Below are positions 26,926 through 34,540 of a stretch of 64,000 nucleotides of DNA, piece after piece. The notes under the pieces are model-generated. The model made no database searches, was not told where the DNA came from, and saw only the letters and a program-made list of their open reading frames with translations. The DNA comes from Sphingomonas endolithica (GTDB lineage Bacteria; Pseudomonadota; Alphaproteobacteria; Sphingomonadales; Sphingomonadaceae), in assembly GCF_025231525.1 (NCBI RefSeq), contig NZ_CP103057.1:3792501-3856500 (forward strand). Reading direction: 5' to 3'. Within the stretch, counting starts at the first letter, position 1. Each line of letters begins with the position of its first letter. The translations under genes and the position numbers were made by a program.

Positions 26926-28353
26926 ATGACGGATACGGCAAGGGGCGATGCGGCAGCGGCGGCGGTAAACCACCGCTTCATCGCCGGGATCGTCGCGGCG
27001 GCGACGATCGGCGGGTTCATGTTCGGATATGATTCGGGCGTGATCAACGGCACGCAAAAGGGGCTGGAATCGGCATTCGACCTCGGCAAGTTTGGGATCG
27101 GGGTTAATGTCGGTGCTATCCTGGTCGGGTCGGCGATCGGCGCGTTCGGGGCGGGGCGGCTGGCCGATGCGATCGGGCGGCGCAACGTGATGATGATCGC
27201 GGCGGTGCTGTTCCTGTTCAGCGCGATCCTGGCCGGGGCGGCTAACGGTTCCGAAGTGTTCATCTTCGCGCGCATCGTGGGGGGCCTGGGCGTCGGCGCG
27301 GCGAGCGTGATCTCGCCGGTGTACATCTCGGAAGTCACACCGGCATCGATCCGCGGGCGCCTGTCGAGCGTGCAGCAGGTGATGATCATCACCGGGCTGA
27401 CCGGCGCGTTCGTCGCCAATTACGTCGTTGCGCGCTATGCCGGCGGCTCGACCGCGGAATTCTGGCTGGGCTATACCGCCTGGCGCTGGATGTTCTGGCT
27501 GCAGGCGATCCCGGCGGCGATCTATCTGCTCGCTTTACTGGGCATTCCGGAGAGCCCGCGCTTCCTGGTCGCCAAGGGCCGGGACGACCAGGCGCATGTC
27601 GTCCTAACGCGGCTGTTCGGGCGGGTCGAGGCCGATCATAAGGTGGTCGAGATCCGCAACTCGCTGGCGGCGGACCATCACAAGCCCAAGCTCAGCGACC
27701 TGATCGACAAGAGCACCGGCAAGGTCCGCCCGATCCTGTGGGCGGGCATTGGGCTGGCCGTGTTCCAGCAGTTCGTCGGCATCAACGTGGTGTTCTATTA
27801 CGGCGCAGTGCTGTGGGAAGCGGTCGGCTTTACCGAGAACGATGCGCTGCAGATCAACATCCTGTCGGGTGTGCTGTCGATCGCGGCGTGCATCTTCACG
27901 ATTGCGACGGTCGATCGGATCGGGCGCAAGCCGCTGCTGCTGGTGGGGTCCGCCGGCATGGCGGTGACGCTGGCGACGGTGGCCTATGCCTTCTCCACCG
28001 CGGTGACCGCAGCAGACGGCTCGGTATCGCTGCCGGGCAATAGCGGGCTGATCGCACTGGTGGCGGCGAACCTGTACGTGATCTTCTTCAACGCCAGCTG
28101 GGGCCCGGTGATGTGGGTGATGCTGGGCGAGATGTTCCCCAACCAGATCCGCGGATCGGGGCTGGCGGTATCGGGCTTTGCGCAGTGGATCGCCAATGCC
28201 GCGATCTCGGTCAGCTTCCCGTCGCTGGCCGTGTCGCCGGGGCTGGCGATCACCTATGCCGGCTATGCGACGTTTGCGGCGATCTCGTTCTTCTTCGTGA
28301 AGGCGATGGTCAACGAGACGCGCGGGCGCGAATTGGAGGACATGGCGGGCTGA
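26926..28353 (+). CDS. MFS sugar porter (xylose/pentose:H+ symporter type)
   Basis: Inner-membrane transporter of 475 aa with about 12 membrane segments, sugar-porter family. Signatures are GFMFGYDSGVINGT at the start, GRLADAIGRRNVM (first cytoplasmic loop), the central PESPRFLVAKGR motif and DRIGRKPLLL. The QQFVGINVVFYY segment in TM7 is the classic sugar-binding motif of XylE/GLUT-like porters. It is co-transcribed with xylD and ends at a strong terminator, so it most likely imports xylose or arabinose liberated in the periplasm. The ATG has a ggggagagg site. Confidence 0.94.
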   Translation: MTDTARGDAAAAAVNHRFIAGIVAAATIGGFMFGYDSGVINGTQKGLESAFDLGKFGIGVNVGAILVGSAIGAFGAGRLADAIGRRNVMMIAAVLFLFSAILAGAANGSEVFIFARIVGGLGVGAASVISPVYISEVTPASIRGRLSSVQQVMIITGLTGAFVANYVVARYAGGSTAEFWLGYTAWRWMFWLQAIPAAIYLLALLGIPESPRFLVAKGRDDQAHVVLTRLFGRVEADHKVVEIRNSLAADHHKPKLSDLIDKSTGKVRPILWAGIGLAVFQQFVGINVVFYYGAVLWEAVGFTENDALQINILSGVLSIAACIFTIATVDRIGRKPLLLVGSAGMAVTLATVAYAFSTAVTAADGSVSLPGNSGLIALVAANLYVIFFNASWGPVMWVMLGEMFPNQIRGSGLAVSGFAQWIANAAISVSFPSLAVSPGLAITYAGYATFAAISFFFVKAMVNETRGRELEDMAG

Positions 28354-28375
28354 TCGATCCCGGTCTGGTCGCACG

Positions 28376-28412
28376 AAAAGGGGCGCCGCAACATTGTTGC
28401 GGTGCCCCTTTT
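28376..28412 (+). terminator. intrinsic terminator after the MFS gene
   Basis: Near-perfect stem aaaaggggcgccgcaac / gttgcggtgcccctttt with a short loop, ending in tttt. It closes the lacI-2/xylD/MFS transcription unit. The symmetrical A and T runs would also allow function for the opposite strand SDR transcript. Confidence 0.88.
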
Positions 28413-28525
28413 CATTTCCACGAGTGATGACCGCTTAGATCAGGATGGCTTCACATCGGAGCGGATGGATCAATCCGCCGTCATCAAGCTCCAGGCGCTC
28501 AGGACAAGCGCCAGCGCGCTGGACG

Positions 28526-28587
28526 GTGCTTCGATACGAGCCCTCGGTACGGCCTTCGGCCTACTCGGTCTCTACTCAGCACGACGG
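28526..28587. repeat. dispersed gttcgt/ctactcggt repeat copy
   Basis: Begins gtgcttcgatacgagccctc and ends ctcagcacgacgg. It is an inverted copy of 18672-18734, and the ends resemble those of the hairpin at 46487-46542. It lies between the MFS terminator and the convergent SDR gene. Confidence 0.65.
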
Positions 28588-28606
28588 GCGGTAAGCTGAC
28601 CGGGCT

Positions 28607-29389
28607 CTAGCGCCAGCCGGCATCGACCCAGTAATTGTGGCCGGTGCACATGCGGGCATCGTCGGAGGCGAGGAACAGCGCCATCGCGGCGATGTCGGAG
28701 GGCTGGATGCGGCCGTCCAGGCATTGTGCGGCGACGATCTCGGCCTCGCCTTCGGGCGTGTACCATTTTTCCTGGCGCGGGGTCTGGACGTTGCCGGGGA
28801 TGATCGCGTTGACGCGAATGCCGTCGCGGCCGAGATCGCGTGCCAGGCTGCGCGTCATGCCCTCGATCGCGGCCTTGGCGGTCTGGTAGAGGATCAGGTC
28901 ATTCAGCGCGAGGTGCCAGCTGATCGACCCGAAATTGACGATCACGCCGCGGCCGGCCGCCTTCATCGCGGGCACCACGGCCTGCGCGGCGAAGAACAGG
29001 TGGCGCAGATTGACGTTCATGCGCTGGTCCCAATAGGCCGGCGTCACGTCCTCGATGCTGTGGCGATCATCGTTGGCCGCATTGTTGATCAGCACGTCGA
29101 TACCGTCCAGCTGGTCCATCAGCCGCGCGAAGGTGACGTCCAGCGCGGCCAGATCGGTCAGGTCGAGGTGGTGGAAGATCGGTGCGTGCGCGGCGTGCGG
29201 GGTGAGGCGGGCGACGAGCGCCTGGCTGTCCGCCTCCGCCACGTCGACGAAAGCGACCCGCGCGCCCTGTGCCACGAACGCCTCGACCAGCCCGGCGCCG
29301 ATGCCGGAGCCGCCGCCGGTGATGATGACGCGCTTGTCGCGGAGCGAAGGGTAATGTGCGCTGCGGTGGGTATCGGCATTGTGGGACAC
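28607..29389 (-). CDS. D-xylose 1-dehydrogenase (SDR), Caulobacter XylB type
   Basis: NAD-dependent short-chain dehydrogenase, 260 aa, expected to oxidise D-xylose to xylonolactone. The cofactor motif GGGSGIG is at 25-31, NNAAND near 102-107, and the catalytic residues are Ser155, Tyr168 and Lys172. Its sequence, notably NDDRH, NVNLRH, QEKWYTPEGEAEIVAAQCL and the end DAGWR, closely recalls Caulobacter XylB xylose dehydrogenase (not computed). The start is GTG with an aggaaa site. It is the last gene of the SGNH/CE4-xylX-SDR unit, 18 bp after xylX. L-arabinose is the main alternative substrate. Confidence 0.92.
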   Translation of the reverse strand: MSHNADTHRSAHYPSLRDKRVIITGGGSGIGAGLVEAFVAQGARVAFVDVAEADSQALVARLTPHAAHAPIFHHLDLTDLAALDVTFARLMDQLDGIDVLINNAANDDRHSIEDVTPAYWDQRMNVNLRHLFFAAQAVVPAMKAAGRGVIVNFGSISWHLALNDLILYQTAKAAIEGMTRSLARDLGRDGIRVNAIIPGNVQTPRQEKWYTPEGEAEIVAAQCLDGRIQPSDIAAMALFLASDDARMCTGHNYWVDAGWR

Positions 29390-29407
29390 GTGGATTTCCT
29401 AGCTAGA

Positions 29408-30550
29408 TCAGGCGGAGAGCAGGCCGCGGCCGGCGAGATTGCGCATCAGCGCGGTGGCGCCGAATGCCCATGGCGGAGCGGCCTTGGAGGTGGTGACGAC
29501 ATTGATCAGCCGTCCGAGCCCCGGCGTGGCGATCGAGACGGTGTCGCCGATCTTGTGCGTGAAGCCGCGGCCGGGTTCGTCGCGGTCCTTGGTCGGCGCG
29601 AACAGGGTGCCGAGGAACAGCACGAAGCCATCGGGATATTGATGCTCGCTCAGCGCCTGGCGGACGAGTTCGAGCGGATCGCGGCTGATCTGGTCCATCG
29701 AGCTGACCCCGTCCAGCACATAGCCGTCGGTGCCTTCGATGCGCAGCGTCACCTGCGCGCGGCGGACATCGTCGATCGTGAACGCATCGTCGAACAGGCG
29801 GACGAACGCGCCCAGCGCGCAGGACGCATTATTGTCCTTGGCCTTGCCCAGCAGCAGCGCGGAGCGGCCCTCGAAATCGCGCAGGTTGACGTCGTTGCCG
29901 ATCGTCGCGCCGACCACAGTGCCGTCCGCGGCGACGAGCAGCACGATTTCGGGCTCCGGGTTGTTCCAGGTGGAATCCGAACGCACGCCGATCTCGGCAC
30001 CCCAGCCGACCGTCGACAGCGGCGGCCCCTTGGTGAAGATCTCCGCATCGGGGCCGATCGCGACCTCCAGATATTGCGACCACAGGCCTTCCTCGATCAG
30101 CACGGTCTTGAGTTCGGCGGCTTCGGGCGTACCCGGCGCGACGCGGGCCAGCCCGCCGCCGATGCGATCCTCCAGCCGGCCACGCACCGCGGCAGCGGCG
30201 CTGGCATCGCCGCGCGCGCGTTCCTCGATCACGCGTTCCAGCGCCGAGGTGGCAAAGGTGACACCCGCTGCCTTCACGCATTGAAAGTCGATCGGGCTGA
30301 GCAGGCGCGGCGAGCCGCCCGGCGACAGGCCGAGCGTGGCGAGATCGCCGAGGGGTTCGCCGGCGCCCGGATCGAACGCGCGCAGGGCGACGAGTTCGGC
30401 CACGGTGGGCGCGACCATCGCCATGTCGTGCGCGATGCCGTCCGCGACGAGGATCGGGGTCGGCCCGTCACCACGGTCGATACGGCCAAGCCAGCGCCCG
30501 GTGCGCCAATCGGGACCGAGCGCGTCGGCAGGATCGAAAGCGAAGGTCAT
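29408..30550 (-). CDS. xylX: 2-keto-3-deoxy-D-xylonate dehydratase (FAH family)
   Basis: Fumarylacetoacetate-hydrolase-fold enzyme of 380 aa that would convert 2-keto-3-deoxyxylonate to alpha-ketoglutarate semialdehyde. Metal-binding Glu and Asp lie in WNNPEPEIVLL and NDVNLRDFEG, and AKDNNASCA, RDPLELV and YPDGFVLFLGTLFAP agree with the Caulobacter XylX pattern as I recall it. It starts 12 bp after the SGNH/CE4 gene with a ggagttt site and is followed by the xylose dehydrogenase. The last Weimberg enzyme, the semialdehyde dehydrogenase, is absent from the window. Confidence 0.92.
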   Translation of the reverse strand: MTFAFDPADALGPDWRTGRWLGRIDRGDGPTPILVADGIAHDMAMVAPTVAELVALRAFDPGAGEPLGDLATLGLSPGGSPRLLSPIDFQCVKAAGVTFATSALERVIEERARGDASAAAAVRGRLEDRIGGGLARVAPGTPEAAELKTVLIEEGLWSQYLEVAIGPDAEIFTKGPPLSTVGWGAEIGVRSDSTWNNPEPEIVLLVAADGTVVGATIGNDVNLRDFEGRSALLLGKAKDNNASCALGAFVRLFDDAFTIDDVRRAQVTLRIEGTDGYVLDGVSSMDQISRDPLELVRQALSEHQYPDGFVLFLGTLFAPTKDRDEPGRGFTHKIGDTVSIATPGLGRLINVVTTSKAAPPWAFGATALMRNLAGRGLLSA

Positions 30551-30562
30551 GGGAAACTCCGG

Positions 30563-32680
30563 TCAGCTGCACAGGCCGGCGGGCGGGCCGGCAAGCGCGG
30601 GGGTGGCAGGCGGCCCGGCCAACGACGGCGTCGTGCCGGGCAACGACAGATCGACTGCCGCGGCATAATAGGGATCGGCCTCGGCCTCCGCCAGCGTGAT
30701 GAAGCGAAAGCCCATCTCGCGGTAGAGGTCGAGCAGGCGCGGCAGCATGTGCGCATCGAACGCGCCGACATGCATCAACAGCACGTAGGGTATGTCTCGG
30801 CCGACCTGCGCCTTGGCGCGGGCGCGCGAGGCCAAGGCGGCGGCACGGGCATCGGCGAGGAAGCCTGCCTCCAGCCGCGCGATCGCCGCCGCGTCGCGCT
30901 TGGCGACGCAGGCGGTGTACGGCGCGTTCCAGGCGAAGTCGCCGAAGCTCATTGTCACGGCCGCCGCGCGGTAGCCGCGCGCCTTCAAGTCGGCGCGTGC
31001 GGCATCGCGGACGGCAGGCGTGCCGCCTTCTGACAGGAACGGACAGCGGAACCAGTGCCAGTCCGTGCCCTTGGCTGCGGCAGCAAGGGGGGCCTCGTTG
31101 CGCGCGACGTCCGCGGCGAAGGTGGCAGCGCCGATCTGGTCGAGATTGCCGTGCGTATAGCTGTGGTTGCCAAGCGGCAGCCCGGCGGCGCGCCACGCGG
31201 CAGTCGCCTGCGCCGCATCGGCCGGATCGTCCAGCCCGAAGCCGGCATTGAGGAAGCCGAACGCCGGTGCCTTTGCTGCGGCGAGCGCGGTAGCGATGCG
31301 GCCGATCACGTCCTTGCGCGTCTCGCCGGGAAGTAACGGGCCGTGTGCGGGTATGTCGTCGAAGGTGAAGGCAATGGCGGGCCGCTGATCGGTGGCCGGG
31401 CCGACCGGCTGGCGGGCGACGGCGCCCAGCATCGGTGCGGTGGTGCGTGACTTGAACAGGTCGAGCGGTACGGCGGCGCCCATCACGCGATAGCCCGCCT
31501 CCGAGGGGTGGAGGTGGTCGCCCGAATCCAGAGCGGGTGCGAGGCGATCGGGGCGGACGGGATCGCGCATCACCGCGTCGAAATCGATCACAGCATCGAA
31601 CGCGCCGGAGCTGCGGATGAAGCGGTTGATCGCCTGGCGATCGGCTTCCGAAGCGGGGCCGGCATGGTAATAATCGTTGCCGACGAACGGCATCACCGTG
31701 CCGCCGATCACCTTGATGCCGTGCGCATGCGCGCGGGCGACGATCTGGCGGTAGCCGGCGGTGACCTGCGCGACGATCGCCGCGTGCTGCGCGGGCGTGG
31801 CGGGTGCGTCGCGGGTGAGCACGCCGAGATCGTTGATGCCCTCCAGCACGATCGCCCAGCGCACGCCGCTGCGCGCGATCACGTCGCGATCGAACCGCGC
31901 GAGCAGGTTTGGCCCGACTCCGTCGAGCAGCACGCGGTTGCCGCCGATGCCGGTATTGACCAATCCGATGCCGCGCGTGGCGGCGTTGCTGCGCAAGCGG
32001 GCGGCGAGGATGTCGGGCCAGCGCGTATTGCGATCGGGCGTTACGCCGTAGCCGTCGGTGATCGAATCACCGATCGTCACGACCGTGCCGGTGCTGCCTG
32101 GACCGGAAACTTCGACATCAGCCAGCGCATACCAATGCGTGGTCGGCACGGCGCCAGTGAGCGCCGCATCGGCGACGTGATCGCCGGCGAGCGTGAAGCC
32201 GGTCGCTCGGGCGCCGGGATGACCGGTCTGCGGCACTGCCGCTTCGGGCAGGTACAGGCTGACCGCGAGATCTAATCCCGGCGCGATTGGCATGGCGACC
32301 GGATCGGCATAGAGTTCAGCGCCGGCCGGGATCACCGCGGTTGGACGGCCGGCAAAGGTCATGCGGGCGCCCGCGGCGATACGCGCCGTGCCCGGCGCCA
32401 CGGCGCGGGCGACATGCGCCCCGCCGATGACGAGCGGGCGGGTGCCGAAGGCGTTGGAGAGCCGGATGCGCACCGTGTCGCCACCGGCAGAAAGCCGCAC
32501 GATTTGTCGCAACGTCACGGCCCCGGCGCGATCGGGTGCAAGCGCATTATCGCCATCGGCGATCATCTGCGCCGATCCCCAGCTCGCGATCCAATGGGCC
32601 GGGCGCGCGTTCGTAGTGCGTGCATCGGCGCCGCCCGCTAGCAAGGCCAGGCCGATCAGCGCGGAGTGCCACAGCCGCAT
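30563..32680 (-). CDS. SGNH/GDSL esterase fused to CE4 polysaccharide deacetylase
   Basis: Exported two-domain protein of 705 aa; signal peptide residues 1-20. Residues about 25-410 form an SGNH hydrolase with nucleophile Ser206 (GDSITDG), GINDLG, and the Asp388/His391 pair in DHLHPS. Residues about 430-680 form a NodB/CE4 deacetylase with Asp441-Asp442 (TFDD), metal motif HSYTH (506-510), RCPF near 545 and LLMHVGAFD. Both active sites look intact, so the protein may deacetylate xylan by two chemistries. A Pro/Ala/Gly-rich tail ends in Cys. It heads the operon with xylX and the dehydrogenase, 22 bp downstream of operator D, with an aggag site. The deacetylase part could instead act on another N- or O-acetylated polymer. 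Confidence 0.92.
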   Translation of the reverse strand: MRLWHSALIGLALLAGGADARTTNARPAHWIASWGSAQMIADGDNALAPDRAGAVTLRQIVRLSAGGDTVRIRLSNAFGTRPLVIGGAHVARAVAPGTARIAAGARMTFAGRPTAVIPAGAELYADPVAMPIAPGLDLAVSLYLPEAAVPQTGHPGARATGFTLAGDHVADAALTGAVPTTHWYALADVEVSGPGSTGTVVTIGDSITDGYGVTPDRNTRWPDILAARLRSNAATRGIGLVNTGIGGNRVLLDGVGPNLLARFDRDVIARSGVRWAIVLEGINDLGVLTRDAPATPAQHAAIVAQVTAGYRQIVARAHAHGIKVIGGTVMPFVGNDYYHAGPASEADRQAINRFIRSSGAFDAVIDFDAVMRDPVRPDRLAPALDSGDHLHPSEAGYRVMGAAVPLDLFKSRTTAPMLGAVARQPVGPATDQRPAIAFTFDDIPAHGPLLPGETRKDVIGRIATALAAAKAPAFGFLNAGFGLDDPADAAQATAAWRAAGLPLGNHSYTHGNLDQIGAATFAADVARNEAPLAAAAKGTDWHWFRCPFLSEGGTPAVRDAARADLKARGYRAAAVTMSFGDFAWNAPYTACVAKRDAAAIARLEAGFLADARAAALASRARAKAQVGRDIPYVLLMHVGAFDAHMLPRLLDLYREMGFRFITLAEAEADPYYAAAVDLSLPGTTPSLAGPPATPALAGPPAGLCS

Positions 32681-32701
32681 CGTTCATCCACTCCTGGTTT
32701 T

Positions 32702-32715
32702 CGTTAGCGCTATCA
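32702..32715. promoter_or_regulatory. LacI-type operator D (xylan regulon)
   Basis: CGTTAGCGCTATCA, 21 bp upstream of the SGNH/CE4 start. Eight central bases TAGCGCTA are perfectly palindromic. The rest of the gap 32716-32870 shows nothing else recognisable. Confidence 0.68.
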
Positions 32716-32870
32716 CTACCGTCATTGCCGGACCGATCGCAAGCGCTCTTGGTGGCTGGCTGATCACGTGTGGGGGGCGGGTGCGCATCGGACCAGAGCC
32801 GCGTTGATGCGTGCGCTTAAATTGGTTCTCGCCGTGGAAATCACGTTGGTGTGTTCGGTGAATCCGCCTG

Positions 32871-34526
32871 TCATTGATTCCACGCATAGGGGCCGATGAT
32901 GGTGCCGACGAAACCGCCGGCGCGTTCGGTGCTGAGGAAGCTCGCGTCGAGGTCCGCCTTTAGCGTGCGGCGCTGCTGGCCGATGCGGTAGTCGAACGCC
33001 ATGGTGCCGCCATCGGCGCGGATGGTGAGTGTTACCGGGCCTCGAACCGGGAGCGGTGCCGAGGCGACCAGCGTGTCGGTCTTTGTCTTGTCGCGTGTGT
33101 AGAGGGCGATTCGCGGCGCTCCGGCGGTGCGGGTGACGCCGAAGAACAGGAACGAGTCGTCGCTTTGCATCGCGGCCAGGCCGGCACGGTCGCCGTCCTG
33201 GTCGGGCACGTAATCGAGCAATGTCGTGATGGTCGCGACATGGTGTTGCTGGCGGCGCCCGACAAACGCCGGCACGCCGGTGAGATCGCCGAGCGGTGCG
33301 CCACGCTCAAGGATGAGCGCGCCCTTTTCGAGCCGGTAGACGGGCGCATGCGGGGTGCGCACGCCGATCCACGCGAGCCCGAGCCGCGCGCCATCGAAGC
33401 TGTCGGTGTAGCGCAGGTCGCCACGCGCCGCTTCCGCGGAGCGTGGCTGGGGCGGCAGTTTGGGGCGCGGCGCGACGAACGGGATCGGCGTGCCGGCGGG
33501 CAGGATATGCGGCCAGCCATCGCGCCAGGTGACCGGCAGCAGGAAGGTTTCCCGCCCGATATTGTACTGGCCGCCGCGATAGGGGCGGGTGGCGAGGAAG
33601 GTCGCCCACCAATCGCCGGCCTGCGTCTGCACGAACTTGGCGTGGCCGGCCGAGGTAACGGGGTGGGGGCGAGTGGCGGCGAGGCTACGCTGGCTGAGGA
33701 TCGGATTGCCGGGGTAGGGCACGAACGGCCCGCGCGGGGAGGGGGCGCGGAACACGACTTCCGAATGGTTGTCGCCGGTGCCGCCTTCCGCCGCGATCAG
33801 GTAATAGAAGCCATCACGCTTGAGCAGGTGCGGTCCCTCGATCCAGGACGGCTTGGTGGAGATGTCGACGCCCCCATTGACGATCTGCGTACGCGGGCCG
33901 ACCAGCTTCTTCGCGCGCCAGTCGAATTGCTGCACCCAGATCGCACGGTGCCCATCATAGCGCGGCGGTTCGTTCGGCGGACCGTTATTCACGATCCAGG
34001 CCGTGTCGCCCTCCCAGAAGATCGAGGGATCGATGCCGTCGAAATCCAGCCACACCGGGTCCGACCAGGGGCCGGCCGGGTTGGTCGCGGTGATCAGGAA
34101 ATTGCCGCGGCAATCGACGCAGGTGTTGACGATGTAGAAGGTGCCGGCATGTGCGGAGATGTCGGGCGCGAACACGCCGCGCGACGTGCCGAGCCCGGAG
34201 AAGTCGAGCTGGCTCGGGCGGTTGATGGCGTTGCCGATCTGCGTCCAGCTGACCAGGTCCCTGGAGTGGAAGATCGGCAGACCGGGGAAGTGCGCGAAGG
34301 ATGAATTGACGAGGTAATAATCGTCGCCAACGCGCGTGATCGAGGGATCGGGGTGATAGCCCGCCAGGATGGGGTTGCGATAGTCACCCGGGCCCGCCAC
34401 CGCGCGTTCCTGCGCGCGGCCGTCATAATCGAAGCGCTCGAAGCGGGCGGGACCGCCTTGGGCCGCGCTTGCCACTGCGGCGGACAGGGCCGCGGCGAGC
34501 AGGCGCTGGCAGTACTTGGGATCCAT
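32871..34526 (-). CDS. GH43 beta-xylosidase with C-terminal beta-sandwich domain, exported
   Basis: GH43 enzyme of 551 aa with a signal peptide (LAAALSAAVASAAQG). The catalytic base Asp is in YHPDPSITR, the middle Asp in FDGIDPSIFWE and the acid Glu in WIEGPHLLK. Residues from about 370 on form the beta-sandwich module (DSFDGARLGLAWIG...) that completes the active site in XynB-type xylosidases, so removal of xylose from xylo-oligosaccharides is likely. An ATG at 34544 overlaps the aguA stop, but the start at 34526 has a good aaagga site. It is the second gene of the aguA operon. Confidence 0.93.
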   Translation of the reverse strand: MDPKYCQRLLAAALSAAVASAAQGGPARFERFDYDGRAQERAVAGPGDYRNPILAGYHPDPSITRVGDDYYLVNSSFAHFPGLPIFHSRDLVSWTQIGNAINRPSQLDFSGLGTSRGVFAPDISAHAGTFYIVNTCVDCRGNFLITATNPAGPWSDPVWLDFDGIDPSIFWEGDTAWIVNNGPPNEPPRYDGHRAIWVQQFDWRAKKLVGPRTQIVNGGVDISTKPSWIEGPHLLKRDGFYYLIAAEGGTGDNHSEVVFRAPSPRGPFVPYPGNPILSQRSLAATRPHPVTSAGHAKFVQTQAGDWWATFLATRPYRGGQYNIGRETFLLPVTWRDGWPHILPAGTPIPFVAPRPKLPPQPRSAEAARGDLRYTDSFDGARLGLAWIGVRTPHAPVYRLEKGALILERGAPLGDLTGVPAFVGRRQQHHVATITTLLDYVPDQDGDRAGLAAMQSDDSFLFFGVTRTAGAPRIALYTRDKTKTDTLVASAPLPVRGPVTLTIRADGGTMAFDYRIGQQRRTLKADLDASFLSTERAGGFVGTIIGPYAWNQ

Positions 34527-34540
34527 GTGCTGTCCTTTCG

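Noticed and set aside
28637..31033. 798-codon plus-strand frame opposite SDR, xylX and the esterase
   Set aside because: Antisense shadow of three recognised genes; composition is Arg/Ala/Gly-rich without domains.
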